Part shown: piece by piece, positions 32,898-41,437 of the stretch | How the letters are laid out: each line of letters starts with the position of its first letter | Numbering within the stretch: the stretch's first letter is position 1 | Translations under genes and position numbers: made by a program | The notes under the pieces: model-generated | The model's database searches: none | The model's input: only the letters and a program-made list of their open reading frames with translations | Told to the model about the DNA's origin: nothing | Origin: JANNBN01 sp031385545 | GTDB taxonomy: Bacteria > Actinomycetota > Acidimicrobiia > Acidimicrobiales > JANYDT01 | Direction of reading: 5' to 3' | Length of the DNA: 64,000 nt | Assembly: GCA_031385545.1 (NCBI GenBank) | Contig: JANNBN010000129.1 | Coordinates: 62,001 to 126,000 of the forward strand

Positions 32898-33722
32898 ATG
32901 CGAAAGGCCACGACACCGGTGAAAGTCACGGTTGTAACCGCGGCCGGGTCGACCATCAGACCCGACAAGCTTGCGACCGAAGAGCCTTTGTCCATCCGGG
33001 GCGGTGGTCCCGGGCAGGACAGTGTCGACGTGTCGGTCACCATGCGTACGCCCGGGCACGACTTCGAGTTGGCGATCGGCTTCTTGTGGTCCGAGGGGAT
33101 GATCACTCGCCCCGATCAGGTTCGTGAGGTGAAGTTCTGCGACGTGCCGGACGGTGAGGAACAGCTCTACAACATCGTCACCGTTCGCACCTCGCACCAG
33201 GTGGACGTGCGGCCCCGTGCGTTCACGACCAACTCGTCGTGCGGTGTGTGTGGCACGCAAACCCTGGACGACCTTGCTTCCTGCACGGTGCCGATACCGT
33301 TGAATGCTGCTGTCCGGGTCAATGCGGCGGCTTTGCTGCAGGTTCCCGCAGCGCTCCGTTCACGACAGAAGGTGTTCGCGGCAACCGGCGGTATCCACGC
33401 CGCGGCCATCCTTGACCAGGACTGCACGGTGCTGTTCTCGCGGGAGGACGTCGGGCGTCACAACGCAGTCGACAAGGTCGTCGGCCGAATGGTTCTCGAC
33501 GGGCGAGTCCCCGCGAACGACCGAATTTTGTTCGTGTCCGGCCGTACCTCGTACGAAATCGTGCAGAAGGCTGCTGTGGCTGGGCTCCCCATCGTGGCAG
33601 GGGTCAGCGCCCCGTCCAGTTTGGCCGTGGAAACGGCGCAGCGGATGGGCATTACCCTTGCTGGTTTCGTGCGTGGTGAGTCGATGAACGTGTACACCCA
33701 CCCGCATCGCATCGTCGTGTAG
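32898..33722 (+). CDS. fdhD: Formate dehydrogenase accessory sulfurtransferase
   Basis: 274 aa. FdhD moves sulfur from a cysteine desulfurase to the bis-MGD cofactor of formate dehydrogenase. Visible: TEEPLSIRGGG, FELAIGFLWSEGMI, the active CxxC in TNSSCGVCGT (about residue 115), GGIHAAAIL, REDVGRHNAVDKVVG (cofactor binding) and SGRTSYEIVQKAA. The ATG at 32898 is preferred over 27 open upstream codons because TAGGTT sits 8 bases ahead and homology starts soon after. No formate dehydrogenase is in the window; FdhD is not the known partner of xanthine dehydrogenase. Confidence 0.93.
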   Translation: MRKATTPVKVTVVTAAGSTIRPDKLATEEPLSIRGGGPGQDSVDVSVTMRTPGHDFELAIGFLWSEGMITRPDQVREVKFCDVPDGEEQLYNIVTVRTSHQVDVRPRAFTTNSSCGVCGTQTLDDLASCTVPIPLNAAVRVNAAALLQVPAALRSRQKVFAATGGIHAAAILDQDCTVLFSREDVGRHNAVDKVVGRMVLDGRVPANDRILFVSGRTSYEIVQKAAVAGLPIVAGVSAPSSLAVETAQRMGITLAGFVRGESMNVYTHPHRIVV

Positions 33723-33768
33723 CGAACGGATGCGCTCTCAGTCGCTGTCACGCGACGCACTGCCGTGT

Positions 33769-33807
33769 GGCAGAACACCTCGAACATGCGGTGCGAGGTG
33801 TTCTGCC
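33769..33807. terminator. Bidirectional terminator between fdhD and the cupredoxin gene
   Basis: A perfect 14-bp inverted repeat (GGCAGAACACCTCG at 33769-33782 and its complement at 33794-33807, 11-base loop) lies between two convergent stops. No long T run, but the stem is the longest in the window. Confidence 0.7.
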
Positions 33808-33832
33808 TTCAGCGGCTGGCGCAGCCTCTCTC

Positions 33833-34222
33833 CTACCTGGTGACTTTGACGTCGCCTGCCATGCCTGGGTGCAAGGTGCACTTGTACTTGAACGTGCCTT
33901 CCTTGTCGAAGGTGGTGCTCCAGATGGTGCCCTTCTTGGCAAGCGTCTTGCTCTTACGGTTCTTGTCGAAGATCACGTTGTGAGCAACGGATTCGTCCCA
34001 GCGGAAGTCGACCCGCTGGTTGACCTTCACGGTGACCGACTTGGGCGAGAACCTGAGCGCCTTCATACTCACCAACACCGGCTTTGACCCTCCTAGGGAC
34101 TGCGCTTCGGCCGGCGTGGGGACCGCGACACTGGCGCACCCGGTTGCAACTAGCAGGGCGACGGCACCGATGCCGTTTCGGATGCGACGCGCGCGACCGG
34201 ACTCGTTGTGTTTCGTGCTCAT
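33833..34222 (-). CDS. Exported plastocyanin-like cupredoxin
   Basis: 129 aa. Signal sequence at residues 1-40 (basic RARRIRNG, then IGAVALLVATGC and PAEAQ); the Cys could be lipidated, though the residue before is atypical for a lipobox, so signal peptidase I cleavage after AEA is equally likely. The mature domain has the type 1 copper ligands: His in SVAHNVIF and Cys, His, Met in YKCTLHPGMAG. It would carry electrons outside the membrane. The start at 34222 is fixed by AAGGGAG 5-11 bases upstream. Confidence 0.88.
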   Translation of the reverse strand: MSTKHNESGRARRIRNGIGAVALLVATGCASVAVPTPAEAQSLGGSKPVLVSMKALRFSPKSVTVKVNQRVDFRWDESVAHNVIFDKNRKSKTLAKKGTIWSTTFDKEGTFKYKCTLHPGMAGDVKVTR

Positions 34223-34259
34223 GGCTCCCTTTTTAATGCGAGTGCCCCGCAACGCAAAG

Positions 34260-34283
34260 CGGCCCCCGCATCGGCGAGGGCCG
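34260..34283 (-). terminator. Terminator hairpin after the PuuD-like gene
   Basis: On the minus strand CGGCCCTCGC pairs with GCGGGGGCCG (10 bp including one T-G pair, 4-base loop), followed by CTTTG. It lies 63 bases after the stop of the gene at 34347. Confidence 0.55.
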
Positions 34284-34346
34284 TTTGTGACAAGGATCAT
34301 GCTTGGACAGGCCGCTGAAGGGGCGCAGCCTGTCCGGACGATCTGG

Positions 34347-35087
34347 CTAGGCCAGCACGAGCCACAGAACCATCAGGACCAGTGCAAGCGGCGCTCCGAT
34401 GTGAGCGATGTTCTTGTGCTGTGCCAACGGCTTGGTGAGAGGCCCTTCGAACCCGCCGATCATTCCCAGTGCGCTGAGTTCGAGTACCACGGTGACGAGT
34501 ATCACGATGACCCACAGCACGTTGACGCCGCCGGAGACTTCTCCTGCGAAGAAGTGGCTGGCACCGGTCATGAACATCATCATGGGGATGGACAGGATGG
34601 CGTTGGTGCGGCTGGCGAGCAGTGCCTTGCGTCCGGCCGAAGCTGCTGCAGGATCGGCAGCCTTGCCTTCCAAGAGCCCGCGAGCGTTGGCGATCACCTT
34701 CTGTTGGTTCGGCCAGATGACGAGCCACACGTTGCCCAGCATCAGGAGACCCATGACGGTACCCATGTAGATGGCATGTCCGGTGCCGCCCGACGCTTTG
34801 CCGAAGGTGTACTGCGCTTCGTCGCCGCCCGTGTAGAGCCCGAGCATCACGATGCCCGTTGCTGCGGTGGCCAGTGCGGCAAACCGGAAGTACCACAGCG
34901 CCTGGGGGACCAGCTTGTCGATGGCGCCGTTACGGTGAGCGGCTTCCATCTTGGGGAACGAGGGAACCTGCACGAAGTTGAAGTAGTAGAGCAGGCCGAT
35001 CCAGGCGATCCCGAAAAGGACGTGCCACCAGCGGAGGAACCAGTGGATTCCACCTTTGGAGAAAAGATCAAGTGCGGCGACGAGCAT
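34347..35087 (-). CDS. PuuD-like (membrane urate-hydroxylase-type) protein
   Basis: 246 aa with about seven membrane segments. HWFLRWWHVLFGIAWIGLLYYFNFVQVP at the start, MGLLMLGNVWLVIWPNQQKVI in the middle and SRTNAILSIPMMMFMTGASHF later correspond to the membrane domain of PuuD, which oxidises urate to 5-hydroxyisourate. PuuD of proteobacteria has an extra C-terminal cytochrome c domain; here it is missing, so electrons would go to a separate carrier. The exported cupredoxin gene lies directly downstream and could be such a carrier (inference). The start at 35087 has AAAGGGG upstream. It could instead be a PuuD-related protein with another role. Confidence 0.65.
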   Translation of the reverse strand: MLVAALDLFSKGGIHWFLRWWHVLFGIAWIGLLYYFNFVQVPSFPKMEAAHRNGAIDKLVPQALWYFRFAALATAATGIVMLGLYTGGDEAQYTFGKASGGTGHAIYMGTVMGLLMLGNVWLVIWPNQQKVIANARGLLEGKAADPAAASAGRKALLASRTNAILSIPMMMFMTGASHFFAGEVSGGVNVLWVIVILVTVVLELSALGMIGGFEGPLTKPLAQHKNIAHIGAPLALVLMVLWLVLA

Positions 35088-35163
35088 GGGCGGAGCCCCT
35101 TTGAGAGTGGTGACGGTTGCTGTAAGGGAACGTATCAAACATGAGCGCCCCGGGCCGTGGTCT

Positions 35164-35199
35164 GGTCAGATCGGTCTCACGGGTCAGATCGGTCTTACG
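35164..35199. repeat. 18-bp tandem duplication upstream of the PuuD-like gene
   Basis: Two adjacent copies of GGTCAGATCGGTCTCACG with one mismatch, in the 114-bp space between the decarboxylase stop and the PuuD-like start. May be a regulatory site pair or a recent slippage event. Confidence 0.75.
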
Positions 35200-35201
35200 G
35201 C

Positions 35202-36680
35202 TCAGAGAGTGGCGAGGATGGACGCCACGTCAGCGTGAGTAGTACGCGGGCTCACGAAACAGAAGCGCAACACCGGCTCGTGGTGCCAACTGCTGGGTAC
35301 GACGAAACCGGTTCCTGATGCGAGCAGTGCGTCGGACCAGATGTCGAGGTCCTCGTCGGTCCACCCCGGCCTGCGGAACATCACCACCGACAATTCCGGC
35401 TCGACGACAAGTTCCAGGCGCGGATGTGCCCGCACCATATCGGCAGCAAGGCGAGCCATGGTGAGACTGGCCTCGATCGCGTCCCGATAGGCGTCTGCAC
35501 CATGGGTCGCAAGCGAGAACCAGAACGGGAGACCGCGCGCCCGGCGCGTGAGGTGCACCGCGTAATCGCTTGGGTTCCAGTCGCCGTCGTCGTGCAGCAC
35601 ATCCAAGTACGAGGCTGACTGAGTATGAGCAGCCTTGGCCAACGCCGGGTTTCGGTAGAGCAGCGCACAACTGTCGAACGGGGCGAACAACCACTTGTGC
35701 GGGTCGACGATGAACGAGTCGGCGCGCTCAATCCCGTGGAAAAGATGGCGAACAGAGGGGGCTGCCAGGGCTGCGCCGCCGTATGCGCCGTCGACATGGA
35801 ACCAGAGCTGCTCCGACGAACAGATGTCCGCAACGCCGCTGAGGTCATCCACGATGCCAACGTTGGTGGTGCCACCCGTTGCGGCGACGGCGAACACGAT
35901 GGCTTCCGGCCGGGCAGGTTGGTCGGCGGCGAACCCCGCCTCGCGGTCGACATCGCCGACAGCAATGCCAGCGGCGCGAGCTTCTGTCAGCGCAGCTTGC
36001 AACGCCTCGCCCGTCATACGGCCTCGTTCGTCGGTCTTCACCGGAAGGATCTCCGCGTTCATCACCCTGGCCGCCGTGCGCACACTCGAATGCACGTCGG
36101 TGGTCGCCGCAATGAGCCACCGCCCGTTGCGGTGCCCCCACTTGGTCATTGCTGTTTCTCGGGCAGCGACCAGCGCGCTGAGGTTGCCCTGCGTGCCACC
36201 GCTGACGAATACCCCGCCCGCTTCAGCAGGGAGCCCGGCGAGATCGGCCACCCAGCGCAATGCCTGGTTCTCCGCCCATACAGCGCCTGCACCTTCCATC
36301 CACGAACCGCCGTAGATCGAGCTGGCAGCGAGGACCAGATCGAACACCACCGAAGCCTCGGTTGGCGCAGTCGGGACGAAGGACAGCGCCCGCGGGTGGT
36401 CTTGGCTGATGGACGCGGGGGCGAGGTGTTCACAGAACAACCGGAGTGCGGCCATGCCTCCCATTCCGTGAGGGGTGATGGTCGGACCGTAGACCGACAG
36501 CTCTTGTTCAGTCTTCGGCCCGTCGAGCGGCGGTGGGTCGAGGCGGATTCGGTCCAACGCATAGTGAACCGCTGCGTGTGCCAGCCCTTCCATCGCTGGG
36601 TCGAAACGGTGCATTCGGGCGGCATCGATTGGGAAGGATTCGATGTCGAAACCCTCCGCGCGTGGATCGTGTGCTGTCAC
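35202..36680 (-). CDS. Group II PLP-dependent decarboxylase
   Basis: 492 aa. Aromatic-L-amino-acid/tyrosine/glutamate decarboxylase family: GVFVSGGTQGNLSALVAAR (PLP phosphate), HSSVRTAARV, VAATGGTTNVGIVDDL, FHVDGAYGGAALA (Asp-pyridine N) and SFIVDPHKWLFAPFDSCALLYR with the PLP Lys. It decarboxylates an amino acid to an amine; PFDS and the N-terminal YGPTITPHGMGGM loop resemble aromatic decarboxylases but do not settle the substrate. GTG start with TAACTT 6 bases ahead. Followed at 114 bases by the PuuD-like gene on the same strand. Confidence 0.88.
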   Translation of the reverse strand: MTAHDPRAEGFDIESFPIDAARMHRFDPAMEGLAHAAVHYALDRIRLDPPPLDGPKTEQELSVYGPTITPHGMGGMAALRLFCEHLAPASISQDHPRALSFVPTAPTEASVVFDLVLAASSIYGGSWMEGAGAVWAENQALRWVADLAGLPAEAGGVFVSGGTQGNLSALVAARETAMTKWGHRNGRWLIAATTDVHSSVRTAARVMNAEILPVKTDERGRMTGEALQAALTEARAAGIAVGDVDREAGFAADQPARPEAIVFAVAATGGTTNVGIVDDLSGVADICSSEQLWFHVDGAYGGAALAAPSVRHLFHGIERADSFIVDPHKWLFAPFDSCALLYRNPALAKAAHTQSASYLDVLHDDGDWNPSDYAVHLTRRARGLPFWFSLATHGADAYRDAIEASLTMARLAADMVRAHPRLELVVEPELSVVMFRRPGWTDEDLDIWSDALLASGTGFVVPSSWHHEPVLRFCFVSPRTTHADVASILATL

Positions 36681-37006
36681 GGTCGCAAGTTACTTGTCAG
36701 GAAAGCAGCGGCCGCGCGCTCCCCTTTGGCTCCGGACCAGAACGCGACAGGCGTCGGGGCTTGGCGGAGCGGCTGAGGGCGAGTCGTCCGACGTGCCGCT
36801 AGCTTCGTGGGTCGTCCTCCCTGGTCTTCGCGTGTGCGCCTTGAGCTTCTGAATGCCTCGATTTCAGCGATCGATCGATGCTGAATGCTCGAGACCGATG
36901 ACGCGTCCAATATGTTTGGAGAAGTCTAAAGGTGAAGGATTGTCGGTCGCTTGCGGTCCGTCGCCGGCGAACAATTCCCCGAGTTGTTTGATCGGCTACA
37001 TGTGCA
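36681..37006. other. 326-bp stretch without a recognisable gene
   Basis: Between the enoyl-CoA hydratase-like stop and the decarboxylase start, both minus strand. Frames here (e.g. 36799-37041 and 36677-36910 on the minus strand) are Arg/Ser-rich and look non-coding. It holds the promoter of the decarboxylase and a slightly A/T-richer patch around 36900-36940. Nothing else seen. Confidence 0.5.
36687..36692 (-). promoter_or_regulatory. Putative -10 hexamer of the decarboxylase
   Basis: TAACTT, 6 bases before the GTG start; same hexamer and spacing as at the enoyl-CoA hydratase-like gene. Confidence 0.4.
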
Positions 37007-37801
37007 TCAGCCTTTTGCCCAGACCGGCTTCCGCTTCTCAAGGAACGAGGAGATGCCTTCTTGGCCGTCGTGGCTGACCCCGTTGGATGCCATTACTTCG
37101 ACCGCGTAGTTGTAGGCCGTCGCTTGATCCATGCCAATTTGAGTGTAGTAAGCGTGCTTGCCAGCAGCCTTCGAGAATGCTGAACCCCTGGTGGCGCGTT
37201 GGATGAGATCGTTCACCCGCACATCGAGTTGGTCGGCTGGGACCGCGTGGTTGATCAGCCCCCACCGGACCGCAGTAGCCGCATCGATCGGATCTCCGGT
37301 GAGCGAGAGCTCCATCGCATGTTTCCGGGAGAGGTTGCGAGACACAGCGACCAGCGGCGTATGGCAGAACAACCCGCCCTTGCCTCCCGGCAGCGCAAAC
37401 CCGGCGGTGTCCGCAGCGATTGCCAGATCGCACGTCGCAACGAGCTGGCAGCCTGCCGCTGTCGCCAACGCATGCACCTTGGCGATGACGACCTGAGGAA
37501 CAGACTGGATGACCGTCATCATGCGGGTGCAGAGCTGCAGAAGCGATCGGAGCTCGCCCAGGTCAGCGCCTGCCATGTCGGCGAAGTCGTGACCGGCCGA
37601 AAAAACCGGTCCCTTGGCAGCGAGGATGATTCCCACGGCGTCGCTGGCGGCAATTGTTTCGAAAGCTTGGACGAGTGCCGTCATCGTCTCTCTCGACAAC
37701 GGGTTGCGGCGCTCCGGGCGATTCAGGGTGACGGTGACAATTTGGGCGGCATTGGCTGAACCGCTGGAGACGCTAATGGGCGAACCGGTAGTTGCATGCA
37801 T
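37007..37801 (-). CDS. Enoyl-CoA hydratase/isomerase-family protein (ECHDC3-like)
   Basis: 264 aa crotonase fold. VTLNRPERRNPLSRETM at the start, KGPVFSAGHDFADM (first oxyanion-hole strand), HALATAAGCQLVATCDLAIAAD (second oxyanion loop) and ALPGGKGGLFCHTPLVAVSR match the ECHDC3-like group. The two glutamates that hydrate the double bond in classical enoyl-CoA hydratases are not visible at the expected sites (CQLV and GKGGLF instead), so hydratase activity is doubtful. ATG preceded by TAACTT at 6 bases. Divergent from the ABC exporter over 79 bases. Confidence 0.85.
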   Translation of the reverse strand: MHATTGSPISVSSGSANAAQIVTVTLNRPERRNPLSRETMTALVQAFETIAASDAVGIILAAKGPVFSAGHDFADMAGADLGELRSLLQLCTRMMTVIQSVPQVVIAKVHALATAAGCQLVATCDLAIAADTAGFALPGGKGGLFCHTPLVAVSRNLSRKHAMELSLTGDPIDAATAVRWGLINHAVPADQLDVRVNDLIQRATRGSAFSKAAGKHAYYTQIGMDQATAYNYAVEVMASNGVSHDGQEGISSFLEKRKPVWAKG

Positions 37802-37807
37802 GAGCTG

Positions 37808-37813
37808 AAGTTA
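37808..37813 (-). promoter_or_regulatory. Putative -10 hexamer of the enoyl-CoA hydratase-like gene
   Basis: TAACTT, 6 bases before the ATG; identical hexamer and distance to the decarboxylase promoter. Confidence 0.4.
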
Positions 37814-37880
37814 CTCCTCCCCGGCAATTCCCCCAGGCTGACGATCAAGGTAGTCGGGCGAAACAGTCGATGAGCCGACA

Positions 37881-38690
37881 ATGCCATCGATGCAGCTCAT
37901 GTCTCCCGATCCGACGCTGGCTGTGGAGGCGATCGGACTGCAAAAGCGGTTCGGAGCGAAAGTGGCCGTCGAACAGGTTGACCTGCGGGTGAAGCGCGGG
38001 TCGTTTTTCGGAGTGGTGGGGCCGAACGGCGCCGGCAAGACGACGTCGATGCGCATGATCACCTGTCTGTTGCGACCGGACTCCGGCATTGCTTTCGTGG
38101 ACGGCCTCGATGTGTGGGCCGACCCAACTGCTGCGAAGCATCGGTTCGGGGTCCTCCCAGACGATTTGCGCCTGTTCGAGCGGCTCAGCGGCCTCGAGAT
38201 GCTCACCTACGTGGGCCTGCTCCGTCGCCTGGAGCCAACGGTTGCGAAGCGACGAGCGGAAGAACTGCTGGACGTTCTAGGGCTGACCAAGGCGCGCAAC
38301 GAACTGGTGACCGACTACAGCCAGGGCATGCGTAAAAAGATCGGACTCGGCGCAGCGATGCTGCATGTTCCGGCCGTCCTCTTTCTCGACGAACCGTTCG
38401 AGTCTGTTGACCCTGTGTCGTCGCGCATCATCCAAGACGTGCTGAGCAGGTACCGGGAGAACGGCGGCACGGTCATCTTCTCGTCGCATGTCATGGAGAC
38501 GGTGCAACGGCTGTGCGACGAGGTGTCGATCGTCCACGATGGTCGTGTCGTCGCAACCGGCCCTACCTCGGATGTGTGCGCAGGCCGAACCTTGGAACAG
38601 GCCTTCATCGACGCAGTCGACGCGGGGAGCCGGGAGGTTGCTGACCTTGACTGGCTGCAGATCGCCAACCCGGACACGGTTCGCGCGTGA
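37881..38690 (+). CDS. ABC transporter ATP-binding protein
   Basis: 269 aa. Complete nucleotide-binding domain: Walker A VGPNGAGKTTSMRM (near residue 50), D-rich Q-loop region FGVLPDDLRLFERLSG, signature YSQGMRKKIGLGAAML, Walker B VLFLDEPFESVDP and the switch His in IFSSHVMETV. It is an ABC-2 exporter ATPase; the usual Gln of the Q-loop appears to be Leu/Pro (VLPDD), as in some drug/lipid exporters. The stop overlaps the permease start (GTGA), so the pair forms one exporter. Cargo unknown. Confidence 0.92.
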   Translation: MPSMQLMSPDPTLAVEAIGLQKRFGAKVAVEQVDLRVKRGSFFGVVGPNGAGKTTSMRMITCLLRPDSGIAFVDGLDVWADPTAAKHRFGVLPDDLRLFERLSGLEMLTYVGLLRRLEPTVAKRRAEELLDVLGLTKARNELVTDYSQGMRKKIGLGAAMLHVPAVLFLDEPFESVDPVSSRIIQDVLSRYRENGGTVIFSSHVMETVQRLCDEVSIVHDGRVVATGPTSDVCAGRTLEQAFIDAVDAGSREVADLDWLQIANPDTVRA

Positions 38691-40357
38691 GCGCCGATGT
38701 GATCGGACGGGGACCTGACCTGCAGGTTTCGATCGGGGCTCGAACGAACACATCCGGTCCGTCGATGACTCGGCACTTCGTCGACATCAAGCTGCGTATC
38801 CTGCGCAACGCGTTCAGCGGCGACAAGCGGCTTCGGATCGGAATGATCGTAATGGTTGTCGCATCGTTCGGCGGTGCTGTCTTCACCTTCCTGCGCATCT
38901 GGAACGAGCGCCGGTTCGACGCTGTCAACGCTGCCGACCACCTGGTGCTGCAGTTCAACCTCATCTTCGCAGCCTGGGTTTTCGGGCCGCTGCTCAGCGG
39001 TGGCGTGGATGACACGCTGGACCCGTCGCGCGTGACGCTGTTCCCGCTGCACCCGCATGAATTGCGCCGCGGCTTCGTGGCAGCGGCGTTAACGGGCTAT
39101 GTCCCGCTGGCGACGCTGTTGGGAGTCTCCGGCGCCGTGTTCGCATTCGGCAGGTCGGTGAGCGATGTGGTGCTGCTCATCGCATGCACGATGACGCTGA
39201 TCGCTGTCTCGCTGGCTGCGTCCCGAGCGCTTGCCGTGTTGTTGGCGCTCAGCGGCCGGTCACGTCGGGGACGCGATATCGGAATCATCGCTGCATCGTC
39301 GTTCGGCGGGTTGTTGTTCCTCGGAGCCATGTCGACGACGGTGATGTCCGAGACCCAGTACGACCACGCGATCGACGTGATTCGCTGGCTGCCGGCCGGC
39401 TTCATCGGCCAGGCGGTCGTCGATATCCGCGAAGGTCTGCACGGACCGGCGGCGCTCCGCATCCTTGTGATGGCTGCGCTGGCATGGACGTTGCTGCTGG
39501 TGTGGATGAGGGGCCTCGACCGCCTGCTGGTTCTGCCGGAGAGCGTGCGCCACGCGCGTCGTGTCGGCAGGGAGCGCTTCCCGATCATGGGGCGGACAGT
39601 CGCGGTGTTCGGCCGTCAACCGTGGGCGGCCGTTGCGATGAAGGAACTTCGGTATCTGTTCCGGGCGCCGCAACGTCGCAGTGCCTTCGTGATCGGAACG
39701 GTCATCGGGGCGCCGTTCGCGTTCGTGCAGATGTTGCGAACAGGTTCGACCGATGGGTTGGCCATCTGGTTCGCTCCGGTCTCGCTGTTGTTCGGCCTTG
39801 GCGCTACGAACAACCTGTTGGGTGCGGACGCTTCGTCGCTATGGCTGGAGACGAGTTCGGGTCTGTCGATGCGGACCTTGCTCACCGGCAAGAGCCTTGC
39901 TGCGGTGCCCTACCTGGTGACCCCCGTGATCGTGTCGTCGGTGGCGCTGGGTCTCTTTTCCGGGGACGTGTCGAACACGCTGCTGATGGTTGCCCTGACT
40001 CTTGTTTGTTGGGGCATCCCGCTCGGAACTGGCTGCATGGTTTCGGTGCTCACACCGTTCGCCCAGCACGACCAGGACAATCCGTATGCGAACCGACGAC
40101 CGACCTCTGGTGAGGGGTGCCTGATCGGCCTGCTGGGTGTCGGGTCCATGGCGGCGATCGGTGCTGGCGTGTTTCCCGTTGCAATCATGATGGGCCTCAT
40201 CGTGCGCTTCGGCCCCGGGTGGATGGTTCCGGTCGGCGTTGTGCTGAGCGCTGCCTGGTCCATGGGTGTGTGGTTCACCGGGCTCACGTTTGCTTCTCGC
40301 ATCGCACAACGGACTGAAGCCGATCTCCTCACCAGCATGGGTGCACGCAAGCGGTAG
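38687..40357 (+). CDS. ABC-2-type exporter permease
   Basis: 556 aa with roughly ten to twelve membrane segments, e.g. around residues 40-60 (GMIVMVVASFGGAVFTFL), 90-110, 125-150, 160-185 and several after 340. A cytoplasmic loop near residues 280-330 (VRHARRVGRERFPIMG, KELRYLFRAPQRRS) is typical of ABC-2 permeases that pair with a single ATPase. GTG start in a 4-base overlap with the ATPase gene. No substrate clue; its size suggests a full-length monomeric or dimeric exporter pore. Confidence 0.85.
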   Translation: MSADVIGRGPDLQVSIGARTNTSGPSMTRHFVDIKLRILRNAFSGDKRLRIGMIVMVVASFGGAVFTFLRIWNERRFDAVNAADHLVLQFNLIFAAWVFGPLLSGGVDDTLDPSRVTLFPLHPHELRRGFVAAALTGYVPLATLLGVSGAVFAFGRSVSDVVLLIACTMTLIAVSLAASRALAVLLALSGRSRRGRDIGIIAASSFGGLLFLGAMSTTVMSETQYDHAIDVIRWLPAGFIGQAVVDIREGLHGPAALRILVMAALAWTLLLVWMRGLDRLLVLPESVRHARRVGRERFPIMGRTVAVFGRQPWAAVAMKELRYLFRAPQRRSAFVIGTVIGAPFAFVQMLRTGSTDGLAIWFAPVSLLFGLGATNNLLGADASSLWLETSSGLSMRTLLTGKSLAAVPYLVTPVIVSSVALGLFSGDVSNTLLMVALTLVCWGIPLGTGCMVSVLTPFAQHDQDNPYANRRPTSGEGCLIGLLGVGSMAAIGAGVFPVAIMMGLIVRFGPGWMVPVGVVLSAAWSMGVWFTGLTFASRIAQRTEADLLTSMGARKR

Positions 40358-40377
40358 CGCGAGGGCAGACTGTTCAC

Positions 40378-41334
40378 ATGGAGCGGCTTGATCTTGAAGC
40401 GTTGGTCGCTGCGCGGGGTGATTGGGACCGACAGGTTGACCTGACCCGCGGGACCGACCACTGGTCCAGCGGCAGTGATTGGGCGTTCTCGACGCACGCC
40501 ATCTGGGGGACCGGGCCAGAGGTAGTTCTCCGATCGAGCGATGGGCTTGCTGCGTTCGGGCGGCTGTCGATGGACGGTGCCGATGCGCTGGTCGGCCTTG
40601 ATCCGATCTGGGCTTTCGCGTCGCCGATCGTGGGTGCGCACCCCCGGCCCTTGGCGGTCGACGTGGCTGACGTACTGAACGACGAGGCGGGTTGGGACCT
40701 GGTGTTCCTCACCGGTCTGGTAGCAGAGTCCCCCCTCGACACGGCGTGTATCGAAGCGTTCGGCCGACGACATTCGCTGTTCGCCGGGCCAGAAGCTGTG
40801 CGGCTGGTCGCTGATGTTTCGGACATCGATCGGTGGTGGGCGGATCGGGGCGACAAGTTCCGGCGAAACATCCGCCGCGCCCGGCGGTATGCAGACGGCG
40901 AAGGGCTGATCGTCGAGGTGGTCGACGGCTGGGAGCCGAGCGCGCTGATGAGCCGACTGCTTTCGGTCGAGGAGCACTCGTGGAAGGGGCGGGAGGAATC
41001 TGGCCTGCTGGGCGGAGAGATGGCCGAGTTCTACACCGCCATGGCTGGGCCCCTTCAGGCGTCAGGGCGTTTGCGCGCCGCGGTGGCGTTGATAGACGGG
41101 ATCGACGTCGGTTTCATCCTCGGTGCCGTGCGAGGCGACACCTATCGCGGTCTGCAGGTTTCGTTCTCGGGAGGCTATGAGTCGTTCTCCGTGGGCCATC
41201 TGTTGCAGGACCACGAGTTGCACCGTGTCGCTCGTTCGGGGATCACTCGATATGACCTGGGTATGGACATGCCGTACAAGCACCACTGGTCCTCCACGAC
41301 AGAGGAGACCCGCACGGTCATCGTGCGCCGCTGA
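40378..41334 (+). CDS. GNAT-type acetyltransferase (CelD/BioF2-like)
   Basis: 318 aa. The C-terminal half has the acetyltransf_6/FemAB-like pattern: KFRRNIRRARRYADGEG, EEHSWKGREESGLLGG, then GLQVSFSGGYESFSVGHLLQDHELHRV and a final TRYDLGMDMPYKHHWSS. Such proteins transfer acyl groups to sugars or amino groups, some in envelope polysaccharide synthesis. It starts 20 bases after the ABC permease and is likely co-transcribed, suggesting that the exporter and acyltransferase act on the same envelope component (inference). CAGACT lies 6 bases before the ATG. Confidence 0.75.
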   Translation: MERLDLEALVAARGDWDRQVDLTRGTDHWSSGSDWAFSTHAIWGTGPEVVLRSSDGLAAFGRLSMDGADALVGLDPIWAFASPIVGAHPRPLAVDVADVLNDEAGWDLVFLTGLVAESPLDTACIEAFGRRHSLFAGPEAVRLVADVSDIDRWWADRGDKFRRNIRRARRYADGEGLIVEVVDGWEPSALMSRLLSVEEHSWKGREESGLLGGEMAEFYTAMAGPLQASGRLRAAVALIDGIDVGFILGAVRGDTYRGLQVSFSGGYESFSVGHLLQDHELHRVARSGITRYDLGMDMPYKHHWSSTTEETRTVIVRR

Positions 41335-41425
41335 CCTTGCCGCACGCGCCGTCATCCGGCACGTAACCGCCCTCTTTCGCAGGTTCGTGACGGATGATCT
41401 GTCGCAGGTTGTCTTACGGTGGCCG

Positions 41426-41431
41426 TACTCT
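41426..41431 (+). promoter_or_regulatory. Putative -10 hexamer of lhr
   Basis: TACTCT, 6 bases before the GTG at 41438; supports that start over the much longer open frame. Confidence 0.4.
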
Positions 41432-41437
41432 GACTCT

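Noticed and set aside
36799..37041. An 80-codon minus-strand frame in the gap upstream of the enoyl-CoA hydratase-like gene
   Set aside because: It overlaps that gene's 3' end, has Arg/Ser-rich composition, and no ribosome site or homology is evident.
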